Source: a virus
Length of the DNA stretch: 32,779 nucleotides
Strand: one strand, 5' to 3'
IMG/VR virus record: IMGVR_UViG_3300035158_000526
Coordinates: 1-32,779 of that record
Shown piece by piece: positions 22,512 through 31,200 of the stretch. Positions within the stretch are counted from its first letter, which is position 1; each line of letters opens with the position of its first letter. A program made the translations under genes and the position numbers. Below the pieces are notes generated by a model. It was not told the origin of the DNA and ran no database searches. It saw nothing but the letters and a program-made list of their open reading frames with translations.

Positions 22512-22706
22512 GTGGTAAAACCGAGAAAATTCAAAGAGTTCCAGACGTTGATTCCTCTTGTTGGCCAACGTCCACCGACATGTAGGATTTGGATAGCTGA
22601 TGATGTATGTATTGAATGCAAATGTAAGCTATCGTGGTTTAATAGATTAATGATTAAAATATTTTTAGGATGGGAATACGAAAAAATAAATAAGGAGAAA
22701 AAATGA
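22512..22706 (+). CDS. Small cysteine-containing hypothetical protein (start uncertain)
   Basis: 64 residues from GTG 22512. The sequence TCRIWIADDVCIECKCKLSW has a C-x2-C-x-C group and is followed by a hydrophobic FNRLMIKIFLGWEY. No Shine-Dalgarno is visible before the GTG, and a competing 31-codon frame starts at ATG 22489. It fills the only non-enzymatic gap in the island and ends overlapping the next ATG, which supports it modestly. Function unknown. Confidence 0.45.
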   Translation: MVKPRKFKEFQTLIPLVGQRPPTCRIWIADDVCIECKCKLSWFNRLMIKIFLGWEYEKINKEKK

Positions 22707-23647
22707 GATTAAAAGACAAAAGAGTTTTATTAACTGGGGGTTCAGGATTTCTTGGGCGCATTGTTAAAAGAAAGCTTGAGCAGAAAGGAGCTAAAGTGTT
22801 TGCTCCACGGTCATATGAAATGAATTTGCTTGATTTTCAAAATGTTCAAAATTATTTCGATGGTATTCAACCTGAACTTGTTATTCATAGTGCAGCACTT
22901 TATGGAGGGTTGGGAATTAATAAAAATTCTCCTGCAGATATTTTTTATGAAAATACAGTAATGTATGCTAATATTCTAGAATGTGCATCATTGTGGTCTG
23001 ATAAAATTGTTTGTGTTGGGACGGCATGTTCATATCCTGACGGGTTGGATATTTTAAAAGAAGAAGATCTTTGGAAAGGCCCTGTCCATAAATCAGTTCA
23101 GAATTATGGTGGTGTAAAAAAAATGATGCAGATTGGATTGGAATCTTATCATACTCAATATGGCATGGATGGGATTCATGTTCTTTTAGCTAATCTTTAT
23201 GGACCATGGGATTCGTATAATCCAGAACGTTCTCACGTTGTTGCAGCTTTAATTCGAAAATTTGTTGAGGCTTATTGGGGTGGAGAAGATGTGACATGTT
23301 GGGGAACAGGCAAACCAATTCGAGAATTTCTTTATGTCGAAGATGCAGCTGAAGGAATTATTCGGGCGATAGAAGAATATGACGATATTGAACCATTAAA
23401 TATTGGAACTGGAATTGGAACATCGATAAAAGAATTAACAGAATTAATTGCAAAAATTACGGGAATGACCGAAGATAAAATCCATTGGGATTCAGATAAA
23501 CCAGATGGTCAGTATAAAAAAATATTTGACGTTTCTAAAATGAAAGAGGTTTTAAACTGGGAACCTCAAACTTCATTAAAAGAAGGATTAATAGAAACTA
23601 TTGAATGGTTTAAAACAAATTATGATGAAGCAATAAAGCGCTGGTAA
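22703..23647 (+). CDS. GDP-L-fucose synthase-like NAD(P)-dependent epimerase/reductase
   Basis: 314 residues. TGGSGFLGRIV (cofactor), HSAALYGGLGINKNSP, VGTACSYPDG, YGGVKK (catalytic Tyr-x3-Lys), NLYGPWDSYNPERSHVVAAL, and WGTGKPIREFLYVEDAA track GDP-L-fucose synthase (GMER/WcaG) along its length. The residues equivalent to E. coli Cys109 and His179, used in epimerisation, are present (TACSYP and SHVVAAL); the Ser107 equivalent is Thr. A partner GDP-mannose 4,6-dehydratase is not in this window. A strong AAGGAG precedes ATG 22703. Confidence 0.85.
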   Translation: MRLKDKRVLLTGGSGFLGRIVKRKLEQKGAKVFAPRSYEMNLLDFQNVQNYFDGIQPELVIHSAALYGGLGINKNSPADIFYENTVMYANILECASLWSDKIVCVGTACSYPDGLDILKEEDLWKGPVHKSVQNYGGVKKMMQIGLESYHTQYGMDGIHVLLANLYGPWDSYNPERSHVVAALIRKFVEAYWGGEDVTCWGTGKPIREFLYVEDAAEGIIRAIEEYDDIEPLNIGTGIGTSIKELTELIAKITGMTEDKIHWDSDKPDGQYKKIFDVSKMKEVLNWEPQTSLKEGLIETIEWFKTNYDEAIKRW

Positions 23648-23648
23648 A

Positions 23649-23822
23649 ATGCGTTTAGAAAAAACTAAAGTTCAAAATAAAAAGGACTATGATATTAGTG
23701 TGAAAGATGCATTCGGAAACGAACATGTTCTTTTCCCACAGGAGGAAAAAGAGATAATCGTTCTTGTATCATCGGGGAAGAAGAATGGACCAAAGTCAAT
23801 TAATCGACGGAGTTCGAGCTGA
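23649..23822 (+). CDS. Small hypothetical phage protein in the connector module
   Basis: 57 residues starting MRLEKTKVQNKKDYDISVKD, with DAFGNEHVLFPQEEKEIIVL typical of very short phage proteins found between capsid and connector genes. It begins just after the reductase stop and its 3' end overlaps the start of the connector gene by 38 bases. No clear Shine-Dalgarno. It may be the first gene of the resumed structural operon. Confidence 0.5.
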   Translation: MRLEKTKVQNKKDYDISVKDAFGNEHVLFPQEEKEIIVLVSSGKKNGPKSINRRSSS

Positions 23823-24474
23823 ATGTGGGAAATTAGAAAATACGGTCGAATTAGAAAATGACGACATAATTCGTTATTCTGGTTGGATATTAGACAGGAT
23901 TGCCGAAAGAATTACAGTTAAATCAATACGATATATAACATCGATAAAAGACGAACGAGAATACGATGTTGCATCAACAACTTTGAGAATACAAAAAGTG
24001 TTTCGTTGGGATGGAATTGATGATACTCTTTTGAGTGATTTGGGAACACATAAAGAATCAACAAATATTACTGATGCGACGTCTTATTATAATTTTCCTT
24101 CGCTTTGGAAAATCGAGATGGCGAGAAAAATTCGAGGCCTTCCTAGAATAAAATATGATTTCGATCCAATAAATCGAAAGCTTCATATCGATCCAGCTCC
24201 TTCAGAAGCTGGAAAAAAATATTGGTATGTTTCGGTAGAAAAAACACAGTGGACATTGGATAAAGTTCCAACGGATTTTGAAGAACTGGTGATTATTGGA
24301 ACGACTTTTAGAGCTTTAGAACAAGTGGCTCTTAAAAGAACTGAACAAGGAGGAATCCATAGGGAAGGCGGAACTGTCGATTATCCAGCTTCAGAACTAA
24401 AGAGATTTGTAGATTCTAAGAAAGACGAATTCTACGATCAGCTTCGAATCAAAGCTATGATTTATAGTAGATAA
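23785..24474 (+). CDS. Head-tail connector/adaptor-like protein
   Basis: 229 residues from ATG 23785 (GGGGAAG just upstream; the TTG start 21 bases earlier is less likely). The N-terminal helices (DIIRYSGWILDRIAERI), the beta strands and the late helix PTDFEELVIIGTTFRALEQVAL fit gp6/gp15-type adaptor proteins that bind the portal ring. The assignment rests on its size and its place between the capsid and the HK97 gp10-like gene more than on a signature motif. Confidence 0.6.
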   Translation: MDQSQLIDGVRAECGKLENTVELENDDIIRYSGWILDRIAERITVKSIRYITSIKDEREYDVASTTLRIQKVFRWDGIDDTLLSDLGTHKESTNITDATSYYNFPSLWKIEMARKIRGLPRIKYDFDPINRKLHIDPAPSEAGKKYWYVSVEKTQWTLDKVPTDFEELVIIGTTFRALEQVALKRTEQGGIHREGGTVDYPASELKRFVDSKKDEFYDQLRIKAMIYSR

Positions 24475-24966
24475 ATGAGATTAAATTTTAAAGTAGATTC
24501 GCGTATTTTCGAGACAAAGATGAAACGTCTCGGAACGCGTTTAGGGCCATATGTGAGCGCAACAGCTCGTAGAATGATTGAAAAAGCCTATAAGATAGTG
24601 CAGGAGAAGACTCCTAAGCCCAGAAAAGGGCGGACGGATATTAGATCATTATGGAGAATAAAACATTCTAAGAGAGCCGCTGTAGAGGAGTTTATCATAC
24701 ATAATCTATATCCTAACGAAGATGTCCTTGTATATATTGAGGAAGGAACTCGTCCACATATTATTTTGCCTAAACGTCCTGGCGGATCGTTGCATTTCTT
24801 TTTAGATTCTGGAGAGGAAATTTGGGCTTCATGGGTTCTACATCCAGGAACTCCAGATCACCGAATGGTTGCGACAGCCGAAATGGAATTAGAAAAGATG
24901 ACTGATTTTTATGTGAAAGAAACATTTAAACAAATTGATAAATTAACTAAAGCAGGATTGAGATAA
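24475..24966 (+). CDS. Tail completion / minor protein, HK97 gp10-like
   Basis: 163 residues. A basic N-terminal helix pair (TARRMIEKAYKIVQEKTP) and the diagnostic core VYIEEGTRPHIILP followed by SLHFFLDSGEEIW and VLHPGTPDHRM match the HK97 gp10/Mu G-type neck proteins that join head and tail. It begins directly after the connector stop and overlaps the next gene by one base. Confidence 0.8.
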   Translation: MRLNFKVDSRIFETKMKRLGTRLGPYVSATARRMIEKAYKIVQEKTPKPRKGRTDIRSLWRIKHSKRAAVEEFIIHNLYPNEDVLVYIEEGTRPHIILPKRPGGSLHFFLDSGEEIWASWVLHPGTPDHRMVATAEMELEKMTDFYVKETFKQIDKLTKAGLR

Positions 24967-25394
24967 TGGCATACTATGGAAAGGGAACTAAAGAAGGGAT
25001 TATGCAAGACCTCTACAACAATATCAATGGGATTTCAGGAATTAAATTTGTCGATTGGCAGAGAGTTTATAATACTGGAATTACACCTGATAAATATCCT
25101 GGTTGTTTCATTAACGAAATAAGAACTGATAAAACAAAGATTCTAAAAAATATTATCAAAAATATATTTCAGGTGGGGTTGGTTTGTTGGGTTTATGCAA
25201 ATCAGGGAGAAAACCTTGGTTCGAAAATGAATACTTTTTTAGGAAGTATAAAGACAGCAGTTCAATCAGACCCAAATAGAAATAGTAATGCTTATGATAC
25301 TACTATTGATATTACTCAAACAGACGCTGGAAGTAGACATCCTCAAGGAGTTTTCATAATGACACTAACAGTAATTTATTTTAGTTCGGAGTAA
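24966..25394 (+). CDS. Tail terminator-like protein (first copy)
   Basis: 142 residues with the shape of tail terminators (lambda gpU/SPP1 gp17 type): N-terminal helix LYNNINGISGIKF, strand YPGCFINEIRTDKT, strands IFQVGLVCWVYANQ, helix LNTFLGSIKTAVQ-like, and a closing strand GVFIMTLTVIYFSSE. No catalytic motif. Identified mainly from layout and position before the tail tube. A second protein of identical length follows. Confidence 0.6.
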   Translation: MAYYGKGTKEGIMQDLYNNINGISGIKFVDWQRVYNTGITPDKYPGCFINEIRTDKTKILKNIIKNIFQVGLVCWVYANQGENLGSKMNTFLGSIKTAVQSDPNRNSNAYDTTIDITQTDAGSRHPQGVFIMTLTVIYFSSE

Positions 25395-25397
25395 AAG

Positions 25398-25826
25398 ATG
25401 AGTCAGAATAGAAGAACAATATTAAGTAACTTGACAACGGCTTTAGGGAATGTTACTGGTGTCACAACTGTGGTTAGAACAATAACTGAAATTGATATAA
25501 CACAATATACGGAATCACAACTTCCTCTAATTAATGTTAGAGAGCCAGAAGAAAATACTGAAGACGAAATGACAAGTATGAAATCAATGATGAACTTGGA
25601 AATTTTAACTACAGTATTTTTTATTCGTTGGGGGATGGACCCTGATTCAACATACGAAACTTTAGTTAAAAATATAAGAAATCAAATCGGTGCGAATTTT
25701 ACGTTGAATGGATCGTGTACAGGGACATGGGTCACTGACGTTTCGTTAGTTACAGGTGAGATGCCTTTGTTCCGATTTGATGTGATTTTAAGATGCGAGT
25801 ATTATCTTGACTTAAAATCTACATAA
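25398..25826 (+). CDS. Tail terminator-like protein (second copy)
   Basis: 142 residues: helix RRTILSNLTTALGNV, strand SQLPLINVREPEENT, strand MMNLEILTTVFFIRW, helix YETLVKNIRNQIG, closing strand PLFRFDVILRCEYYLDL. The same order of elements and the same length as the preceding gene, with low identity. One of the two probably caps the tail tube; the other may be a neck or stopper protein. A short gap with AAAAG separates them. Confidence 0.62.
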   Translation: MSQNRRTILSNLTTALGNVTGVTTVVRTITEIDITQYTESQLPLINVREPEENTEDEMTSMKSMMNLEILTTVFFIRWGMDPDSTYETLVKNIRNQIGANFTLNGSCTGTWVTDVSLVTGEMPLFRFDVILRCEYYLDLKST

Positions 25827-25834
25827 GGTGAATT

Positions 25835-26062
25835 ATGGCGAAACGAAAAAGAACAAGGTCAGAACAACGACCAAAGAAAAAAAGAATTACAAAATACTAT
25901 GCGACCTATATAGGGCCGCCTTGTATTTTAAAACTTTCCGGAGTAGGAGAAATTACACGCGGAAAGCCAGTTTTAGTCTCGGAAAAAGTTGCGAATGCTT
26001 TACGCTTGTCGGAGAATTGGGACGTCAAGCCGAAGCATGAGTATGTCGAGATAGATGAGTAA
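25835..26062 (+). CDS. Small basic structural-type protein
   Basis: 75 residues with AAGGTG before ATG 25835. A Lys/Arg-rich N-terminus (MAKRKRTRSEQRPKKKR) is followed by a small beta domain with GEITRGKPVLVSEKVANALR, a pattern seen in short phage head-tail proteins ('x-KG-x-PV-x-VS...A-x-L'), and an acidic end. Function unknown; its place before the tail tube suggests a virion or assembly role. An overlapping frame (25828) is rejected. Confidence 0.62.
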   Translation: MAKRKRTRSEQRPKKKRITKYYATYIGPPCILKLSGVGEITRGKPVLVSEKVANALRLSENWDVKPKHEYVEIDE

Positions 26063-26073
26063 GAGGAGAAACG

Positions 26074-27228
26074 ATGAGCACGATAGCATATGCTAATCAA
26101 GAAGAATGTTTTGTCAAAAAAGAGACAACAGCTGGAACTTTGATAAAACCAGGAACTGAAGATAGAGTTTACTCTGTTGGACCAGTTGACTTCAAGCAGG
26201 AACGTGAATTGTTAGAAGATGAGCAAATTCGAGCTTCAGCATCTAGACTCCCTTCGATTAGAGCAAGAAAAATGCCAGGTGACTGGGGACTGACATCATA
26301 CGTAAAACCCAGTGGGGCGAAAGGAACTGTTCCTGAACATCAGGTTCTTTTTGAAGCTTTGATGGGAACAGAAACAATTAGCGGCGGAAACTACGTTGAT
26401 TATACTTTAGCTAATCAACTTCCTTCATTTTCATTGTGGATGAAAAAAGGACATACAGTTTTTGCATCAAGGGGAAATACAGTCAATACAGCGACATTTA
26501 GTATTGCTGGAGAGTCTATTGCTCAAATCACTTGGGGTGGACAGTATATGGAACAGCTTTGGGCTGGAACATGTACATGTAACGATAGTATGACACTTGG
26601 AAAAACTACATGTCAATTGAACGCTCCAGATGCACAACTTTACACTGAAGGAATGTATATTGAAATTGGAGACGATGATAATTCAGGAGCTGGATACCAG
26701 ATCACTGATGTTAATTTTGAAACTAACATCATTACTTTCTCACCTTCACTTGTGACTGATCAAGGAAGTGATCCACAAATTACTCCTTGGTGGCCAGGAT
26801 CTGGAACCGAAGTTGGGGAACCAGTTCACGGAAAATCTGGAATCGTTACAATTGATGCATTGAATTGTATCATTCTAACAGCTGAAGTAACACTTACTAA
26901 CAATTTAAAATATTACAACTACGAGAAAAACAACGTTTGGACAGCTGAACAGTATGGTCGTCCTGGAAAAAGAGAAATCGAAGGTACTATGACACTTCAT
27001 TTAATCGAAGATGGTGCGATGTATTTCTACAGAGCTGATTATCAAGTCAATGATGCGCTGATAATTCCAGCAGGAAATGTTGATGGAAAGATTATGGAAT
27101 TGAGTATTCCATACGCTGAATATCGCTCACCTGATGTTACTGGAGATGAGGAATTTATCGAAGGACTTCCTTTTATGGCTGTTGCCAGTTCGTCATTGAA
27201 TGACGAATTTAAGATTAGATTTAAATAA
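26074..27228 (+). CDS. Major tail tube protein
   Basis: 384 residues preceded by AGAGGAGAAACG. The N-terminal segment FKQERELLEDEQIRASASRL followed by PGDWGLTSYVKPSG and VLFEALMG is typical of phage tail tube proteins (Phage_tube_2-like). The rest is beta-rich with many Gly/Thr and a mid-protein insert (about 165-255, containing TCTCNDSMTLGKTTCQLNAP) that may be an extra surface domain. It is followed by a hairpin and the tail assembly chaperone, the standard order. Confidence 0.78.
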   Translation: MSTIAYANQEECFVKKETTAGTLIKPGTEDRVYSVGPVDFKQERELLEDEQIRASASRLPSIRARKMPGDWGLTSYVKPSGAKGTVPEHQVLFEALMGTETISGGNYVDYTLANQLPSFSLWMKKGHTVFASRGNTVNTATFSIAGESIAQITWGGQYMEQLWAGTCTCNDSMTLGKTTCQLNAPDAQLYTEGMYIEIGDDDNSGAGYQITDVNFETNIITFSPSLVTDQGSDPQITPWWPGSGTEVGEPVHGKSGIVTIDALNCIILTAEVTLTNNLKYYNYEKNNVWTAEQYGRPGKREIEGTMTLHLIEDGAMYFYRADYQVNDALIIPAGNVDGKIMELSIPYAEYRSPDVTGDEEFIEGLPFMAVASSSLNDEFKIRFK

Positions 27229-27240
27229 GATTATTTTTAT

Positions 27241-27270
27241 CCGGGAAAGGTGTGTATTCACCTCTCCTGG
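27241..27270 (+). promoter_or_regulatory. Hairpin between tail tube and chaperone genes
   Basis: An imperfect 12-bp stem from CCGGGAAAGGTG to CACCTCTCCTGG (one A-C mismatch, one G-T) with a six-base loop TGTATT. No T-run follows on the + strand (the next bases are A-rich), so it is a weak terminator at best. It could stabilise the tail tube message or lower downstream expression. Confidence 0.5.
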
Positions 27271-27300
27271 AAATTAAAAAAAATAATTGGAGGAAAACTA

Positions 27301-27774
27301 ATGGAAAACAAAGAGACTACAAGCTTAGTCGAGTCTATTCGTAAAGCGGGAAAAGCTGAACGGATAGCAGAATTCAAATGTCCCTACATTGCTGATTTCT
27401 TTGTCAAAGTTGCTTATGCAAGCAAGTTTGTTTTGAATCAGATTAGGGAAGCATCGACAGAAACTTCTACGAACGTAAGAACAAGAGAACCAGAAGAAAG
27501 ATTAAACGATGAGAAACTACGGGATGAATATTCTCGCAGAATCATCCATGGATGGCGAGGATTGACACCTGAAAAGTTGGAAAAAATTCTTCCTGGGTTA
27601 GAACTTGAAGGGATTGAACCTGATGAAGAAATTCCTTTTAGCCAGGAAATTGCTTTGGCTATTTTAGAAGTTTCATTAGAATTCGAAGATTGGGTAGTTA
27701 GTACTGCAATCACCGTAGAGAATTTTACTAAAAAATTAAAAGAAAATCAAAAAGATCTTGAAAATTTAAAGTAG
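27301..27774 (+). CDS. Tail assembly chaperone, upstream frame (gpG-like)
   Basis: 157 residues from ATG 27301 with a strong GGAGG seven bases upstream; the longer frame from 27250 would start inside the hairpin and is rejected. The protein is acidic and helical, ending TKKLKENQKDLENLK. It occupies the tail-tube-to-tape-measure slot used by lambda gpG-type chaperones, which coat the tape measure during tail assembly. Its last codons contain the slippery heptamer described separately. Confidence 0.75.
   Translation: MENKETTSLVESIRKAGKAERIAEFKCPYIADFFVKVAYASKFVLNQIREASTETSTNVRTREPEERLNDEKLRDEYSRRIIHGWRGLTPEKLEKILPGLELEGIEPDEEIPFSQEIALAILEVSLEFEDWVVSTAITVENFTKKLKENQKDLENLK
27762..27768 (+). promoter_or_regulatory. 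-1 programmed ribosomal frameshift site (A AAT TTA)
   Basis: In the reading frame GAA-AAT-TTA-AAG-TAG, bases 27762-27768 form a perfect X-XXY-YYZ heptamer two codons before the stop. A -1 slip leads through AAA-GTA-GTG-GCG into the downstream frame without a stop, joining the chaperone to the 27774 gene as in lambda gpG-GT. No convincing stimulatory hairpin is visible, only a G-rich run. The site is seen; its use is inferred from the conserved arrangement. Confidence 0.72.
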
Positions 27775-28214
27775 TGGCGGAGTGGGCGGTAAAGGGTAAG
27801 AAGCAAAGTTGTAAAGATTGTAAACGAATTACAGCACAAAGTTCTTTTGCAAAAGGCATTAGAATTGGTAAGACGAAACAATTTAGTTGTGAAGATTGTC
27901 CAGTTTTAAAGGCTATTCCGAATCGCAATAATGAAAACATTATTGAATTGTATTCTGCGTTGCCGCGGAATTATGACTTTAATGGGGCGCGAATTATAAC
28001 GGCGTCAGATGTTGAGTTTGTTTTTAAAATTTACGAAATTGACGAATTATGGTGGTCTACTTATTATCAGAAGATTATGTATTTTCACGAACAAGTAATG
28101 CAATTTAATTACGAAGAAATGAAGAAAAAAGAGAAGCAAAAACAATCGTCTGAAGATTGGAAACGAAAAAGGCTTCAATCTGCTGGAGGGCAAAAAACAG
28201 TAAAGAGACAGTAA
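27774..28214 (+). CDS. Tail assembly chaperone extension (gpT-like), made by frameshift or from GTG
   Basis: 146 residues if started at GTG 27774, which overlaps the chaperone stop. More likely it is the C-terminal part of a frameshifted fusion of about 300 residues. The N-terminal part has two C-x2-C pairs (SCKDCKR and SCEDCPV), a possible zinc knuckle; the middle has ELWWSTYYQKIMYFHE, and the C-terminus is very basic (KKKEKQKQ, WKRKRLQ), plausible for binding the tape measure that follows. Confidence 0.7.
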   Translation: MAEWAVKGKKQSCKDCKRITAQSSFAKGIRIGKTKQFSCEDCPVLKAIPNRNNENIIELYSALPRNYDFNGARIITASDVEFVFKIYEIDELWWSTYYQKIMYFHEQVMQFNYEEMKKKEKQKQSSEDWKRKRLQSAGGQKTVKRQ

Positions 28215-31200
28215 ATGGCTAAGAAAGACATTATCGTCGTTCTGGAAGTCGATGATAGAGGAACTCCTAAAATCAAGAAGGCAGTTGCGTCTACTAGGAG
28301 TGAACTAAAAAAACTTCGAACTTCGACAAAACAAACTTCGGCTGGTTTTACACAGATGAAAAATTCTGTTTCAAAATCGGGCCAAAGCATGAGTGTCTTT
28401 AAGAAAATTGCTGGTTCTACTTGGGGCCAAATGGCTGCAGGAATGGGTGTGGTTGTTGGGGTTCAAGCTGGTATTCGAATGTTGAAGGATGCGATTACTG
28501 ACGTGATTCGAGTAGGTCGAGAATTTGAGAAAACTTGGGCTAATGTAACAACAATGATGACAGTTGCTGATGGAAAAATTGAAGGAACAAATATGACATT
28601 GGACGATATGAAATGGCAACTGATTTCAATGAGTCCAGTATTGGGTGATACAACGGAATTAGCTAGAGGAATGTATCAGGTTTTATCAGCGTCAATTGAG
28701 CCAGCAAAAGCTATTGAATTTTTAGGAGAAGCTGCAAAGTCTGCTAAAGCTGGAGTAACGGATGTTTTTACTGCTGTGGATGCTTTGACTACTGTTATTA
28801 ATGCTTATGGATTGGAAGCTGAAGATGTAACGAAAGTTTCTGATGTTATGTTTCAAACGGTTAAGAGAGGAAAGTTAACTTACGAAGGAATGTCGGGAGC
28901 ACTAGGAACTGTGGTTCCAGTTGCTGCTCAAGTAGGAATTGAATTTACAGAGATTGCTGCTGGCATGGCAACGTTGACTCGTTCTGGAATCGATGTTAAT
29001 ACAACAACTGTTCAATTACGACAGATTCTTGTTTCGCTATTAAAACCACAAGAAAAGGCAATCAAATACGCTGAGAAGATTGGATTGGAATTTAATACAG
29101 CTGCTGTTGCTTCTATGGGATTAGCTAATTGGTTAAAACATTTGCATGAGAAAACTGGAGGAAGTGCTGAAGCTTCTGCGATCTTATTTGGAAATGTTCG
29201 AGCTTTATCAGGTGTTATGGGATTGGCGGCTAATGATGCAGTAGAATTAGCTAAGGATACTGGATTAATGACTGACGCTTGGGAAAAAGGAGGTCAAACT
29301 CAGGAAGCGTTTGCTAAACAAATGGAATCGATTGATTTCTGGATGGAAACTTCGAAGAATACAATGAATAAATTAAAAATTGCTTTCTTTGAAGGTTTAA
29401 TCGATCCTGCTAGAAAAGGAATTAAATCAGCGGGTGAATTAGAACAAAAAACTGGTGAGTTAGTTAGTGCTACAAAATTATTTGGAAACATTCTTGGTTG
29501 GGTATTAAAAACTAGGTTGAGTGGTACTGTAAAAGCGTTACATATGCTTAGCACAGCTCAAGAGATGGGAGCGAAAGGTTTTTTGATGTTGGCATTTTCA
29601 ATGACAGGAGCAGGAATACCAGCTGCTCGCAAGATGTACCGAGAACATCAGAGAAACAAAGAAGCTGCTGCAGCTTTAGGTGAAGGTGTTGATTGGGTGA
29701 GAGGAAAATATGATGACTTTGTTGGAGTTTTGAAAAAAGGTTGGAATGCGCTTAAAGAAGCTCAACAAAAAATGGACGAAACTGGAAATACAAGTTTAGA
29801 AATGATGGAGCTTTTTGAAAAGCTTAAAATAAAAACTAGAGACACATTAGTTGTTGAAATGGAAGTTGCAGAAGATCGTCTTGGGAAAGTTATTTCTTCA
29901 GGTAAAGCGACAAAAGATCAGATTGGAAAACTTGCTGATGAATTGGTAAAAATGAAAGAGAGTCTCGGTCGCGATGTTAGCCCTGAACTACTTAAACTAA
30001 CGACTAATTTCATAAACATGAAAAAGAAAATTACTGATTCTATTCCTTCAATGACAAATCTTCAAATAGAAACTTTAGCGATGACTGAAAGTATAAAGAA
30101 ATTGGTCTCAGAAGGATATAGAGAAGATGAGATCTTGCGGTTGTTAGGGAAACAAATAATCGATTTATATGAGGAAGGAAAGAAATTTGAAAAGGTAACG
30201 GGGCAATTAATGCCTGATGCATTATCAAATCTTGGAGTAGCGGCAACTAATGCTACGACGGAAGTAAAATTATTGAAGAAAGAAAGTGTTGATGTGAATA
30301 AGGTTTTGGAACGAGCTGTAGAACGTTATGATGCAGTTGCAGGTTCAATGCTTGGACTTACTCCTCAATTTTTAAAAGCTGTAAAATACATTCGCGATCT
30401 AGGAAAAGCTGCTGAAGAATCTGGATTAAAAACAAAATTACAATTAAGAACAGAATTAGAAAAGTTAGAGAAAAACTTTCGGCACTTAAGAGGAGAAGGA
30501 CAGTTAACTGCTAATGAGACAGTCAAAGGCGTAGACCAGATTATAGCAATTTACAAAGAACTTGGTCTTAAAGTTCCTGCTGAATATAAGAAGATCAGAA
30601 AAGAAAGTAAGAAAGCTGCAATTGAATTTGCAGAAGATTGGGCAAAATCTCTTGAAGCTACTGGTATATTATTTAAAGTTTTGGGAGATCAAGTTGGCGG
30701 AGCATTCGGAAACGTTATTACAGCTACAGGTTCGTTAGTTCAACAGGTTGGTGCGACAATTAAATCAGGAGTCACTAATGTTGGAGACATTTTAGGAGCT
30801 GTCTCTCAACAAGTTGGAGCTCTTGGTGGCGCTATTGGAGAAATGATTTCAGGAGCGAAGGATTCGTTTGCAAGTCTTGGAGCGTCGATTGGTGGAATGA
30901 TTGGTGGGATTTTCAGTCCACTTGGAAAAGCGATTGGAAGTTTCTTTGGTGGTTTGATTGGTGGATTATTTAAAAAGAAAAAAACAGCTGAACAAATTGC
31001 AAAAGAAGCTGCGGAAAAAGCACAAAAAGATTTAGAGGGAAGAGTTAAAAGTATACAAAAAACTCTAACGAAATTCGGAGAAGTTTCAGAAGCAACGGCA
31101 GAAAAAATTGCAAAATCGTGGCAAAGTGGATTGGAAGGATTTGCGGCTGTGTCACTTCATTTTGCTGATGTAATACGTGACGTTGGAATAACACAAAGCA

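Noticed and set aside
25828-26040. Alternative plus-strand frame over the small basic protein
   Set aside because: The overlapping frame at 25835 has the better start (AAGGTG before ATG) and a phage-like beta-domain sequence; this one has a skewed composition.
27241-27270. Rho-independent terminator after the tail tube gene
   Set aside because: The stem is good but is followed by A-rich rather than T-rich sequence on the coding strand, so it is listed only as a hairpin.
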